From: Bacteroidota bacterium
GTDB lineage: Bacteria > Bacteroidota > Ignavibacteria > Tepidaquicellales > Tepidaquicellaceae
Direction: 5' to 3'
Assembly (NCBI GenBank): GCA_018266845.1
Contig: JAFDZO010000001.1
Span: 31,678-95,677 of the forward strand
Length of the DNA: 64,000 nt
Shown here: positions 51,214 through 60,384 of the stretch, piece after piece
Layout of the letters: each line of letters begins with the position of its first letter
How positions within the stretch are numbered: the stretch's first letter is position 1
The notes under the pieces: model-generated
What the model saw: only the letters and a program-made list of their open reading frames with translations
Databases searched by the model: none
Told to the model about the DNA's origin: nothing
Position numbers and translations under genes: made by a program

Positions 51214-52335
51214 TTGAAAAAATTTAAACAAATTATAGCGCTTGGAGGCGGTGGATTTTCTATGGAACAGGATAATCCGCTTCTTGATAATTATATTCTT
51301 AGTGCTTCGGGAAAGCCAAATCCGAAAATATGTTTCTTTGCAAATGCAGGCGGTGATGCGCAGGATTATATAGATAAGTTTTATAATGTTTATAATAAAC
51401 TTGAGTGCATTCCAACCCATTTATCACTGAAAACACCTCCTGAAATTAATCTTGAAAAATTTATTCTCGAGCAGGATATTCTTTTTGTCGGAGGCGGAAG
51501 CACGCGATTTCTTCTTGCCCAGTGGAAAACATACGGCATTGATAAAATTATGAAGAAGGCTTACGATAAAGGAATTGTTCTTTCAGGTATGAGCGCAGGC
51601 GCAATCATCTGGTTTAGCGACGGCATTTTTAATCCTACCGATAAAAAACTTATGAAGCTCCCTTGTCTGGGATTTTTACAGGGAAGTTTCTGTCCTCATT
51701 ATGATGAAAGAACCGAGCTTAGGTTTTCATTCAGAGAATTAATTACCGAAGGTGGATTAAAAAACGGCTACGGTGTCGAAGATTACTGCGGGCTTCATTT
51801 CATAGGAAAAGATTTATACAATGTTATCAGTTCGCGTAAAGGCGTGAAGGCGTACTCGGTAAGAAAAACTTCCAAAACCTATATTGAATCGGAGCTTCCT
51901 TCAACGTATCTTGGAATAAATTATAAAGCAGTTCCCAAAAACGAAAATCTCAATTTAATAAAAGAATTTGTTTACAATATAAATGAGCACGATATTGATG
52001 AGATGCTGAAGTACTTATCCGATGACCATCTTATGACAGATTCTTCAGGAATAAAAATCCGCGGATTAAAGCATTTAAAAATCGCATGGCTTGATTTTTT
52101 TATTCACTTCCCCGATTATACAATTGAAGTGAGTGAAATCATTTGCACTGAAACCTCTGCTGCCATTTTCGGAAAGGCGAAAGGCACTTATTGGCAGAAG
52201 GGCGAGCTTGAAGAAAGAAATAAATTTGAAGTCCCTGCTTCATGGCAGGCGAAAATAACCGACGGAAAAATATCGGAGTGGAAAGTTTTTGCCGATGTTC
52301 AAATTGTCCGTCAAATAATGGAGGCAAATAATTAA
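51214..52335 (+). CDS. Peptidase S51 (peptidase E-like) fused to a SnoaL-like domain
   Basis: A 373-residue protein. Residues 1-235 are a peptidase E/cyanophycinase-type S51 domain: IIALGGGGF at the N-terminus, FVGGGSTRFLL and the nucleophile Ser127 in LSGMSAGAIIWF, with PHYDER downstream. Residues ~245-373 look like a SnoaL/NTF2 fold (KEFVYNINEHDIDEMLKYLSDD, then the strands ICTETSAAIFGKAKG). S51 peptidase E normally ends at ~230 residues, so this is a fusion. The start is TTG at 51214. The stop overlaps the next ATG (TAATG). Confidence 0.82.
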   Translation: MKKFKQIIALGGGGFSMEQDNPLLDNYILSASGKPNPKICFFANAGGDAQDYIDKFYNVYNKLECIPTHLSLKTPPEINLEKFILEQDILFVGGGSTRFLLAQWKTYGIDKIMKKAYDKGIVLSGMSAGAIIWFSDGIFNPTDKKLMKLPCLGFLQGSFCPHYDERTELRFSFRELITEGGLKNGYGVEDYCGLHFIGKDLYNVISSRKGVKAYSVRKTSKTYIESELPSTYLGINYKAVPKNENLNLIKEFVYNINEHDIDEMLKYLSDDHLMTDSSGIKIRGLKHLKIAWLDFFIHFPDYTIEVSEIICTETSAAIFGKAKGTYWQKGELEERNKFEVPASWQAKITDGKISEWKVFADVQIVRQIMEANN

Positions 52336-52877
52336 TGGATATTCTCGTTGATATGGACGGTGTTATCGCCGATTTTGAGGGCGAATTTCTAAAACGCTGG
52401 CGCGCTAATCATCCCGAAAAAGAATACGTTCCTCACGAAGAGCGCAAGGGGTTCTGGCTGAAAGAACAATACCCAATCGAATACCGTGAGTTTGTCGAAG
52501 AGATTTATCTCTCTCCGGGGTTTTATTACGGGCTTCCTCCTGTAGAGGGAAGCATTGAAGGTCTTAGCTATCTTATTTCTCAGGGGCATAACGTGAGGCT
52601 TTGCACTGCTCCGATGCTGCCCCAATATGAGAACTGCGTTCTCGAAAAATATCATTGGGTTGCAGACCATCTCGGCTCTGAATGGGTCCCAAGAATAATA
52701 ATGACTAAAGATAAAACTTTTGTAAGAGGAGACGTGCTGATTGACGATATGCCTGATGTAACCGGCGCGCTTGTTCCTCAATGGGAGCATGTTATTTTTT
52801 CCCAGCCGTACAATAAAGATGTTGACCATAAAAGAAGAATGACATGGCAAAATTTTAAAGAAGTACTTAACGTCTAA
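52335..52877 (+). CDS. 5'(3')-deoxyribonucleotidase, HAD family
   Basis: A 180-residue HAD phosphatase of the NT5C type with DMDGVIADF (nucleophile Asp and general-acid Asp two apart), RLCTAP (motif II), a Lys (MTKDKTF) and VLIDDMPD (motif IV acidic pair). It dephosphorylates deoxynucleoside monophosphates, especially dUMP or dTMP; tmk at 42.6 kb is its conceptual opposite. It is coupled to the S51-SnoaL gene (TAATG) and followed by pgi 10 bp later. Confidence 0.88.
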   Translation: MDILVDMDGVIADFEGEFLKRWRANHPEKEYVPHEERKGFWLKEQYPIEYREFVEEIYLSPGFYYGLPPVEGSIEGLSYLISQGHNVRLCTAPMLPQYENCVLEKYHWVADHLGSEWVPRIIMTKDKTFVRGDVLIDDMPDVTGALVPQWEHVIFSQPYNKDVDHKRRMTWQNFKEVLNV

Positions 52878-52887
52878 AAGTATTCTT

Positions 52888-54207
52888 ATGCTCTTAAAGG
52901 AAATGCTAAAAATCAATGTTGAAAACTGCGCGAACTTTGTTTCGTTTAACGATATACAAAGTTTTTCTCCCGCAGTTTTACATGCGAATGAAATTCTGGA
53001 AAACAAAACCGGACTTGGTAAAGATTACCTTGGCTGGCTTCATCTGCCTTCTTCCATTCCTGAAGATTTAATTGACCAGATACAGTTCGCTGCAGAAAAA
53101 ATGGCGGAGAAATCTGAGGTAGTAGTTGTCGTCGGTATAGGCGGTTCATATCTTGGCGCGCGTGCTGTTATAGATGCGCTCTCCGATAATTTTCATTATC
53201 TGAAGCCAAAGGAAAACAGAGTTACTCCCATAGTTGTCTATGCGGGAAACAATCTCGGCGAAGATTATCATTACGATTTGCTGAAAGCGCTTGATAAGTA
53301 TGATTACTCAATTATCGTTATTTCTAAATCAGGCACTACAACTGAACCTGCAATTGGTTTCCGTCTTTTAAAAAACCACATTGAGGCAAAGTACAGCGTG
53401 CCGGATGCGCGAAGCAGAATTATTGCGATTACTGATAAATCAAAAGGCGCTTTGAGAAAGGTTGCCGGGAATGAAAGATATAAAACCTTTGTAATCCCCG
53501 ATGACGTAGGCGGAAGATATTCCGTGCTGACTCCGGTCGGCTTAATGCCTATTGCCGCTGCGGGAATAAATATAAGACAGTTCATCAATGGCGCAGTTGA
53601 AATGGAAAAATTTCTTTCAGCTCAAACAGACCTGTTCGCTAATCCTGCTAATCTTTATGCAGCAACTCGCAATGCTCTTTACAGAAAGGGAGGCGTGATT
53701 GAAATTCTTGCAACTTATACTCCTTCGTTGAATTATTTAATTGAATGGTGGAAACAGCTTTACGGCGAGAGCGAAGGAAAAGAACATAAAGGAATTTTTC
53801 CAGCCGGAGTTACTTTCACAACTGACCTCCACTCTATGGGACAGCTTGTTCAGGAAGGCGCAAGAAATATTTTTGAAACGGTTATAAAGGTTGAAACATC
53901 CAATTCTACTTTGCTTATTCCTGAATCATCGGATAACGCAGACGACTTGAATTATCTTGCGGGCAAAAAAATGAGCTACGTAAATGAGAAGGCTTTGGAA
54001 GGAACGCTGATGGCGCACGTTGATGGCGGCGTGCCGAACATTGTGATTACAATTCCCGAACTTAATGCCAGGTATCTGGGGCAGATGGTTTACTTTTTTG
54101 AAAAGGCATGTGCAGTCAGCGGCTATTTATTGGGTGTAAATCCATTCAATCAGCCCGGCGTAGAAGCATATAAGAAAAATATGTTCAGGTTATTAGGGAA
54201 GAAATAA
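52888..54207 (+). CDS. pgi: Glucose-6-phosphate isomerase
   Basis: A 439-residue phosphoglucose isomerase of the shorter bacterial type. The sugar-phosphate loop IGGSYLGARA, SKSGTTTEPA, the Glu/His active-site region EWWKQLYGESEGKEHKG and DLHSMGQLVQEG are present. It interconverts glucose-6- and fructose-6-phosphate. ATG at 52888; last gene of the DUF2007/S51/NT5C/pgi plus-strand run, ended by a palindrome. Confidence 0.95.
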   Translation: MLLKEMLKINVENCANFVSFNDIQSFSPAVLHANEILENKTGLGKDYLGWLHLPSSIPEDLIDQIQFAAEKMAEKSEVVVVVGIGGSYLGARAVIDALSDNFHYLKPKENRVTPIVVYAGNNLGEDYHYDLLKALDKYDYSIIVISKSGTTTEPAIGFRLLKNHIEAKYSVPDARSRIIAITDKSKGALRKVAGNERYKTFVIPDDVGGRYSVLTPVGLMPIAAAGINIRQFINGAVEMEKFLSAQTDLFANPANLYAATRNALYRKGGVIEILATYTPSLNYLIEWWKQLYGESEGKEHKGIFPAGVTFTTDLHSMGQLVQEGARNIFETVIKVETSNSTLLIPESSDNADDLNYLAGKKMSYVNEKALEGTLMAHVDGGVPNIVITIPELNARYLGQMVYFFEKACAVSGYLLGVNPFNQPGVEAYKKNMFRLLGKK

Positions 54208-54227
54208 TTTTATCTAACTCTTATTTC

Positions 54228-54272
54228 CGTTCCAATGCCCCGATTTTATCGTGATAAATCCCCATTGGAACG
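54228..54272. repeat. Nested palindrome after pgi
   Basis: An outer 10-bp stem cgttccaatg / cattggaacg encloses a second, imperfect stem (gattttatc / gataaatc, one bulge). It is 20 bp after the pgi stop and lacks a clear T-run. Confidence 0.65.
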
Positions 54273-54337
54273 CGAAATTTTATACTTGCATTTGTTTACC
54301 CTCGCTACGAAGTCTGAATACCAAAACAATAAACAAG

Positions 54338-54705
54338 TTGTCATTCCGGCGAAAGCCGGAATCCAGTTGTATAATGAAATATTATTATGTTTACGTATTG
54401 GCAAGTAAAAGAAATGGGACACTTTATATAGGTGTTACGAACAACTTATTAAGAAGAGCAAAAGAGCATAAAGGTAAAGTAGTAAAAGGGTTTACTGAAA
54501 AGTACAATATTGATAAACTTGTTTATTACGAGCAAACTGAAAATGTTTATTCAGCAATTTCCAGAGAAAAAGTTTTGAAATGGTGGAAGAGGGATTGGAA
54601 AATAAAAATTATAGAAGAGATGAATCCAAATTGGAAAGATTTGTATTACGAGTTAGGAGGAATCTAAATATCATTTCTGGATTCCGGCTTTCGCCGGAAT
54701 GACAA
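54338..54705. mobile_element. Candidate GIY-YIG nuclease unit bounded by a 29-bp inverted repeat
   Basis: The left end 54338-54366 and right end 54677-54705 are perfect 29-bp inverted copies. Each is itself palindromic (attccggc / gccggaat around gaaa or tttc). The inverted match stops exactly at both ends. The only gene inside is a GIY-YIG protein that starts 8 bp after the left end and stops 10 bp before the right end. The same palindrome is, to my knowledge, widespread in many bacterial genomes. I saw no target-site duplication, so mobility is inferred. Confidence 0.6.
54374..54667 (+). CDS. GIY-YIG domain nuclease (UPF0213/YhbQ-like)
   Basis: A 97-residue single-domain protein. The GIY half is YYVYVLAS, the YIG half is TLYIGVTNNLLRRAKEHK, with the conserved Arg and a later Glu (AISREKVLKWW) of the metal site. 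ATG at 54374 is chosen; the frame stays open upstream and would translate the left palindrome as RRKPESS, an N-terminal extension I consider artefactual. Small stand-alone GIY-YIG proteins are uncharacterised mostly. The gene sits in the spacer of the 29-bp inverted repeat described above. Confidence 0.9.
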   Translation: MKYYYVYVLASKRNGTLYIGVTNNLLRRAKEHKGKVVKGFTEKYNIDKLVYYEQTENVYSAISREKVLKWWKRDWKIKIIEEMNPNWKDLYYELGGI

Positions 54706-54740
54706 AGAGAGTAAATATTATTCGATAACTTTTCTATTAT

Positions 54741-56864
54741 ATGAAAAAAGTTTTATTAGTTTTATTATTTTTACTTGCCGCATCTATATCTTTCTCCCAG
54801 TCCTTCTCTCCCGAAGAAAAAGAAATTCTTCTCTTGCAGGATTCCCGTTCATTTGGTGAAAATGACAAGCTGCTTTCCTTTTTAAAATCAGATAATGCTG
54901 ATATTGTAAGCCGGGCTATTTTTGCTTTGGCTAATATTCAGGATTCATCTTCAGCGGATGAGCTTGGAACGGTTCTTCTTCAGAGTGATAACAAATACCT
55001 TCGTTATCTTTCTGCCTATGCCTTGGGTCAAATTCCATGTGAGCCTTCACAGATATTTTTAAGGACGGCGCTGAAATCAGAAAAGGACGAGCTTGTAAAA
55101 CATCAGCTATTTGAAGCCATTGGGAAAATCGGAACCGAAGAGGATTTGCAGTTTGTCTATGAAAAATATGGAGCGGAGTATAATTTTTATAAAGCTTTAA
55201 TGATTTTACGCTTTAGTTTGAGAAAGCTCAAGAATGAAAAAACTTTTGCAGAGCTGGTTGAAATTTTAAATTCAAATCCCGATAGCAAAACGAAAATGTT
55301 GTGCCTTTACACAATGTGGCGGGCTGGTGATGCAGCATTGTTAGCTCCACATAGTGAATTATTGAAAAATTTCTTAAAAGATTCCGATGCGTTGAATAGA
55401 AGCTATGCTGTAAATGCTCTGGGAAAATTAAAAGATACAAATGTTTTGTTTGAAATTTTAGATAATATTAATAATGAAACGGACTGGAGAGTAAAGGTAA
55501 ACGCCTTTAATATAATTAATAATTTTACCTATGAGCAGATAAAAGATAATCAGGATAAAATTAATATTGCATTATTATCTCTATTGCAGAACAGGGATGA
55601 AGAAGATGTTAATAAAGTTTCTTATATAATAGCATTTTTAGGAGCTGTGAATAAAATATATTCTAATCAGAATTTAACAAGAAAAGATAATGAGAAGTTG
55701 TATAAATTTTTAGACAACTTTACACTTGAAAAAAGTGTTTCCGGCGAAGCGATAAAAACCATAGGCAATATTTTTAAGGATGAGATGAAAAATGAGTTTA
55801 TTGATAGATTTAAAAACACCAATAACTTCGATATAAAATCAGATATTATAAGAGCGTTTTCAAGTTTTAATGACGGGAAAATCTGCAAAGATGTCCGCGA
55901 TTTAATTTTCAACGAAGTTCAGGAATATGGAAAGACTCACCCGATTGATAAAGAAAAATATATCGGCGCGGAGGATTTAGGCAAGCTGTATCGCGCTTAT
56001 TCTGAGTTAATAAATTCCTGTCTGCCGAAAGTAAACGATGAAGATAAAAACACTATAAGATTAATCTGCTATGATTTTCTTTCATCAAAAGATGTAGTTA
56101 TGGTCGGCAACTGCCTCGAAACGCTGAAAGATTCTTCGCTTCAGGCTGGAAATATGAAAGCCGAAACAAATCAGGTAGTGCAGTTTGAGTATCAAAATTT
56201 TAAATTGCCGGAAGACTTCGATATAATGAACCAGTACATTGATTTTGCAGGTGAAATGAAAATCGAGTCAATGAAGCCCGCGCTCGAAGAAAATCTTTCA
56301 AGCAGCCAATATGAAATAACAAAACGTTCCGCCGATGCGCTGAAGAAAATTACAGGCAAAGATTATTCCGACAAAATAAAAAATAAAATTTACAATAAAG
56401 ATTTTGACTGGGAATTTCTAAAGAAAATTTTTGATAACAAGTATGCAGTGGTGAATACCAATAAAGGCGTTATTAAAATTGAGCTGTTTCCTGATGTAAC
56501 ACCTTTTACTGTTTATAATTTTGTTAAGCTCGCGCAGCAGGGATTTTACAATGGCACAATTTTTCACCGTGTAGTTCCCAACTTTGTTATTCAGGGCGGC
56601 GACCCGACTGCAACGGGCAGCGGCGGACCCGGCTACTCAATACGAAGCGAATTTTCCTCGCTGAATTATATGACAGGAACAGTAGGTATGGCTTCGAGCG
56701 GAAAAGACACGGAAGGCTCACAGTGGTTCATTACTCACTCACCACAGTTTCATTTAGACTCGCGTTATACTTTATTTGGAATGGTTGTAAGCGGGCAGGA
56801 TGTTGCCGATAAAATTCAGGTAGGAGATAGGATAGAATCAATTACGTTTGTTCCTTTAAAATAA
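54741..56864 (+). CDS. Exported HEAT-repeat / cyclophilin peptidyl-prolyl isomerase fusion
   Basis: A 707-residue protein with signal peptide (MKKVLLVLLFLLAASISFSQ). Residues ~25-545 are helical HEAT/Armadillo-like repeats, and the last ~150 residues are a cyclophilin domain: FHRVVPNFVIQGGDP, the GTVGMASSGKDTEGSQWFITHSP block and YTLFGMVVSG. Cyclophilins catalyse proline cis-trans isomerisation and assist folding. The Arg and Phe/Gln of the active site are present. Location is periplasm or outer membrane by the leader. The fusion suggests a scaffolded chaperone (inference). Confidence 0.9.
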   Translation: MKKVLLVLLFLLAASISFSQSFSPEEKEILLLQDSRSFGENDKLLSFLKSDNADIVSRAIFALANIQDSSSADELGTVLLQSDNKYLRYLSAYALGQIPCEPSQIFLRTALKSEKDELVKHQLFEAIGKIGTEEDLQFVYEKYGAEYNFYKALMILRFSLRKLKNEKTFAELVEILNSNPDSKTKMLCLYTMWRAGDAALLAPHSELLKNFLKDSDALNRSYAVNALGKLKDTNVLFEILDNINNETDWRVKVNAFNIINNFTYEQIKDNQDKINIALLSLLQNRDEEDVNKVSYIIAFLGAVNKIYSNQNLTRKDNEKLYKFLDNFTLEKSVSGEAIKTIGNIFKDEMKNEFIDRFKNTNNFDIKSDIIRAFSSFNDGKICKDVRDLIFNEVQEYGKTHPIDKEKYIGAEDLGKLYRAYSELINSCLPKVNDEDKNTIRLICYDFLSSKDVVMVGNCLETLKDSSLQAGNMKAETNQVVQFEYQNFKLPEDFDIMNQYIDFAGEMKIESMKPALEENLSSSQYEITKRSADALKKITGKDYSDKIKNKIYNKDFDWEFLKKIFDNKYAVVNTNKGVIKIELFPDVTPFTVYNFVKLAQQGFYNGTIFHRVVPNFVIQGGDPTATGSGGPGYSIRSEFSSLNYMTGTVGMASSGKDTEGSQWFITHSPQFHLDSRYTLFGMVVSGQDVADKIQVGDRIESITFVPLK

Positions 56865-56875
56865 ATTAAGCCTGC

Positions 56876-56901
56876 CGTTCCGACGCAGGAGCGTCGGAAC
56901 G
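56876..56901. repeat. GGA-loop palindrome after the HEAT-cyclophilin gene
   Basis: Perfect 11-bp stem cgttccgacgc / gcgtcggaacg around loop agga, 12 bp past the stop. It shares the loop and closing pairs with hairpins at 8.2 kb, 16.2 kb and 62.2 kb, but its outer arms differ. Confidence 0.8.
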
Positions 56902-56977
56902 AGTAGTATAAAGTAAATTAGGTAGTTTCTTTTCTTTAATACATGTAACTATAAAACAGTTCTGGCAAATTATAACT

Positions 56978-57070
56978 CCTCCCTCGTGGGAGGTGTCAAA
57001 CGAAGTGAGACGGAGGGTATCTTCTAAAACACCCTCCCAACCTTTCAGGTCGGACTCCCCTCAAGGGGAG
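56978..57070. repeat. Composite palindromic repeat cluster B
   Basis: Hairpins cctccc / gggagg (56978-56993), ggagggt / accctcc (57012-57037) and ctcccc / ggggag around tcaa (57055-57070), the last followed by agttttt. Words are shared with clusters A and C: the 20 bp at 57048-57067 recur exactly at 61004-61023. It separates two convergent genes and may terminate one or both. Confidence 0.75.
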
Positions 57071-57084
57071 AGTTTTTGTTCTAA

Positions 57085-57735
57085 TTATTTTTTCCTCCTT
57101 ATTTCTTCCGTTCCATATATCTTCATTCCTTCCTCGGGCGGGTTTTTCACTGCATACAAAATTGTATTTAGCATCTCTTCTAATTTTACTAAGCCAAGAT
57201 TTATTGCCTGCGCTCTTGCTGCAGGAATCCACTCTAATATTTTATAAACGGGCTTTAATATTATGGGCCAATAATGCCCGGGACCGATAATATACCAGGG
57301 TCTTATTACCGATGAAGAAATTTTATTTTCCGCGAGCATTTCTTCTCCCGATTTTCTCACCTCAATATATTCTTTCATCATAGGCGCAGGCTGCGCAACA
57401 CTTAGATATACAAAATGTTTTACACCTGCATATTTTGCCGCGCTGACAGAAGCCTTAATCGAAGCCAAATCAATTTTTTTAAACTCCTCTTTCTTAGCCG
57501 GCGAGGGATGTGAAACTCCCACTAATTGAATAAACGTATCGCAGCCCTTTACATATTCTCTAAACGAATTTTCATCCAAAGCATTGCCTTCAACCGCTTT
57601 GCATCCTGCGGGCAGCTTATCCAAAGATTCTTTCCTGGCAAGAGCAGTTATATTAAATCCGTTTTTTGCGAGGATAGGAATGATTCTGCTCCCAATATAT
57701 CCCGTTCCGCCGGTGATAAAAATATTATTGTTCAT
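57085..57735 (-). CDS. NAD(P)-binding atypical SDR (NmrA/YwnB-like)
   Basis: A 216-residue Rossmann protein with N-terminal ITGGTGYIGSR (TGxxGxxG dinucleotide motif), a truncated active-site region and the RPWYIIGPGHYWP loop of atypical short-chain dehydrogenases. The classical YxxxK is not intact, as in NmrA-like members, so redox activity is uncertain. ATG at 57735. Divergent from the metalloprotease gene, with 47 bp between starts, so promoters overlap. Confidence 0.82.
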   Translation of the reverse strand: MNNNIFITGGTGYIGSRIIPILAKNGFNITALARKESLDKLPAGCKAVEGNALDENSFREYVKGCDTFIQLVGVSHPSPAKKEEFKKIDLASIKASVSAAKYAGVKHFVYLSVAQPAPMMKEYIEVRKSGEEMLAENKISSSVIRPWYIIGPGHYWPIILKPVYKILEWIPAARAQAINLGLVKLEEMLNTILYAVKNPPEEGMKIYGTEEIRRKK

Positions 57736-57782
57736 TGTATTACTTTCTCTTAATTGCTAAGTTATGAAAAATAAACTAAAAC

Positions 57783-60014
57783 ATGAAACTGATTTTAACA
57801 TCATTTGTTGTCGTCTTCTTGTGCGTTACAAATATATACGCTCAGAGAGTGTCTTCGGATTTGTTTTCACCAAACTCTGCTCCTGAAACTTCTATGAGTG
57901 AAGTTTTTGAGTCGCAGGTAAAAGACCCGGTTTTTTTGAAAGTAAGCAAAAATGAGCTTTCAAAAATATTTTCGGAGCGAAACAGCGAGATAAAAATTAA
58001 CATTCCTGTTACTCTTCGGAACGTAAGTTCAAACTTTGTTTTGGAGCTTAAAAAATTCGACATCACCACACCTGAAACAAGAATCGTAAAAAAAACTGCA
58101 TCGGGAGAAGAGGATATGCAGCTTCATAACTGTATTGTTTCCTATATGGGAAAAGTGAAAGATAAGGATAACTCATTCGTTACCATTACTTTTACTCAGG
58201 ATAGAGTTATGGGAATTATAACTTCAGGAAATGAAACCTACACACTCGGAACTACCGATGAAAATAATCCTGCAAATGATAATTATATTCTTTTTCAGGA
58301 GAGTCTCAGAAAAGTAAAAAGAAATTTTGTCTGCGGCTCAGAAACGATGGAAATTCCCGATAGAATAAAAGCTATGATGAAGCAATATACTCCGGGAAAA
58401 GATAATATGACTTCCACTTTTCTCAAAGCTCAGATTGCAGTTGATGTGGATTTTGCAACTTATAACAGCTACGGAGGAAATACAACAAACGCTACTGCAT
58501 GGGCAATGGCTCATATGGCGGCTGTATCTGCTACGTATGTAAAAGAAATAAACTGTCAGCTTATTGTTTCTTATTTAAGAATCTGGACTACTCAGGACCC
58601 TTACACTTCTACAAGCGGTTCTACAATGCTTGATCAGTTCAGGTTTGACTGGATTGCGACTCAATCGGGCGTTCCAAGAGTTGTTGCCCATCTTCTATCT
58701 CGAAGGCAAAATCTTGATGTTGCCGGTATTGCATACTTGGGAGTTCTTTGCTCTACGAATCTCGGCTACGGGTTATCAGCAACTCTTACAGGTGTTGCGC
58801 CGAATCTTCCCAACTATACCTATGATGTTGAAACAACGGCGCATGAAATCGGTCATAACTTCGGTTCTCCTCATACGCATAATTGCGGATGGGTTGGCGG
58901 TCCGATTGACACCTGTGTTGAAATTGAAGGAGGATGTTATTCAGGTCCGCTGCATCCGACTGTAGGGACAATTATGAGCTACTGCGATATTTCAGGCGGA
59001 GGCTCTGTTATTATGACGTTCGGTTCTCAGCCGGGAACGCTCATTAGAAATAATGCCGAATCTGCCGGATGTATTACAGCAAATAATCTTCCTATATTGC
59101 TCGTTCTTCCAAAAGGAGGAGAAACTTTCCGCACAGGAAACACTGCTGCTATATGGTGGGGGTCTAATTCATCAGGTAACATTAATATTGAGTATTCAAC
59201 AAATAACGGTACAAGCTGGTCAGTCTTGCAGAACAATGTTCCTGCGCAGCAGCGTTCGCTTAACTGGGTGGTGCCGTATATCGGCTCAACAACTCAGGCA
59301 AAGGTGAGAATATATAATGCCTCAAATCCTTCGGAGGCAGATACAACAGACGGAACGTTCAAGATAGTTTTAAGTCTTAACTCGTTCTCTGCTTCAACTC
59401 CTCCTCAGCTGACGCAGTTAACTGTTAACCCTAATGCTGTAAACTCTTATCAGACTTTTTCATGGGGAAGCGCAGGTTCGCATCCTTCCATAAGGTATAA
59501 TTGGAAAATAAGGAGAACAGGCGTGCCGGATAAACTGTATCAAAGCAATAACGGAGGTACGGATTCAAGCTTGACTCTGCGTTACAGCTTGCTGGATTCT
59601 ATACGCGCATCGTTTAATGCGGGAGATTCGATTCTTACACTTTGGTCGGCAACAGCATACAACGGAATTGACTCTGCAACATCAAACTCACTTATTCTTA
59701 TTTTGAAAAGAGGCACAGTGGGTATTTCCCAGATTTCATCAAGTGTTCCTTCTGTGTTCAGCTTGTTTAATAATTATCCTAATCCTTTTAATCCTTCAAC
59801 GAATATTAAGTTTGATATTCCGAAGTCGTCATTTGTAAAGCTTTCGGTTTATGATTCTAGAGGAGCATTGGTAAAGGAGCTTGTGAATGAAACGCTTCAG
59901 GCGGGAACATACAATTATAGTTTTGATGCTGCGGAGTTTTCAAGCGGTGTTTATTTCTATAGAATAGATGCAGGCAGCTTTACGGATACAAAAAGAATGG
60001 TTCTTCTGAAATAG
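57783..60014 (+). CDS. Secreted reprolysin-like zinc metalloprotease with T9SS sorting domain
   Basis: A 743-residue exported protein. Signal peptide 1-20, a propeptide-like region to ~210, then a metzincin catalytic domain with HEIGHNFGSPH (His354, Glu355, His358, His364) and a Met-turn candidate TIMSYC. A beta-sandwich region follows (about 430-640), then a T9SS sorting domain (NNYPNPFNPSTNIKF, VYDSRGA, ending KRMVLLK). It should digest extracellular protein after surface export. A strong terminator follows. Confidence 0.92.
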   Translation: MKLILTSFVVVFLCVTNIYAQRVSSDLFSPNSAPETSMSEVFESQVKDPVFLKVSKNELSKIFSERNSEIKINIPVTLRNVSSNFVLELKKFDITTPETRIVKKTASGEEDMQLHNCIVSYMGKVKDKDNSFVTITFTQDRVMGIITSGNETYTLGTTDENNPANDNYILFQESLRKVKRNFVCGSETMEIPDRIKAMMKQYTPGKDNMTSTFLKAQIAVDVDFATYNSYGGNTTNATAWAMAHMAAVSATYVKEINCQLIVSYLRIWTTQDPYTSTSGSTMLDQFRFDWIATQSGVPRVVAHLLSRRQNLDVAGIAYLGVLCSTNLGYGLSATLTGVAPNLPNYTYDVETTAHEIGHNFGSPHTHNCGWVGGPIDTCVEIEGGCYSGPLHPTVGTIMSYCDISGGGSVIMTFGSQPGTLIRNNAESAGCITANNLPILLVLPKGGETFRTGNTAAIWWGSNSSGNINIEYSTNNGTSWSVLQNNVPAQQRSLNWVVPYIGSTTQAKVRIYNASNPSEADTTDGTFKIVLSLNSFSASTPPQLTQLTVNPNAVNSYQTFSWGSAGSHPSIRYNWKIRRTGVPDKLYQSNNGGTDSSLTLRYSLLDSIRASFNAGDSILTLWSATAYNGIDSATSNSLILILKRGTVGISQISSSVPSVFSLFNNYPNPFNPSTNIKFDIPKSSFVKLSVYDSRGALVKELVNETLQAGTYNYSFDAAEFSSGVYFYRIDAGSFTDTKRMVLLK

Positions 60015-60042
60015 TTTTTACATTCGCATAGTATAAATTTTC

Positions 60043-60080
60043 AAAAGCGCAGGAATTAATTTTTCTGCGCTTTTTTTTTT
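60043..60080 (+). terminator. Rho-independent terminator of the metalloprotease gene
   Basis: Ten-bp stem aaaagcgcag / ctgcgctttt followed by a ten-base T-run, 28 bp after the stop. Confidence 0.93.
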
Positions 60081-60214
60081 GAGCCTCACAGATGCTAAAC
60101 TATTTTATAATTTTCTGTAAATAATTTTGAAAAAATATTGTATCTAAATCTTTGCGCTCTTTAACTCATAGCTCTGCATCTTTGCGGTAAAAAATTCTGT
60201 AACGTTTGAAAATA

Positions 60215-60249
60215 AAAAAGCCCGGTGGAGATACACTTCCGGGCTTTTT
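60215..60249. terminator. Bidirectional terminator
   Basis: Eleven-bp stem aaaaagcccgg / ccgggcttttt with a 13-nt loop and T-rich flank on both strands. It could end a minus-strand transcript covering the 40-codon frame at 60385-60507. Confidence 0.75.
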
Positions 60250-60384
60250 GTTTACGAAGCCCCGCCATCAGGCTTCTGCTCTTAATTTTTTGGTTTATGT
60301 GAAAAGAGAATTTTTCTCATTTTTATTTAACCTGTAAGCGGGCGCTTTGTGAGCATTGTTTTACCCCTAAAACAATTTTACTGC

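Noticed and set aside
54251..54373. N-terminal extension of the GIY-YIG protein through the left inverted repeat
   Set aside because: It is the translated palindrome (RRKPESS); ATG at 54374 begins the actual domain.
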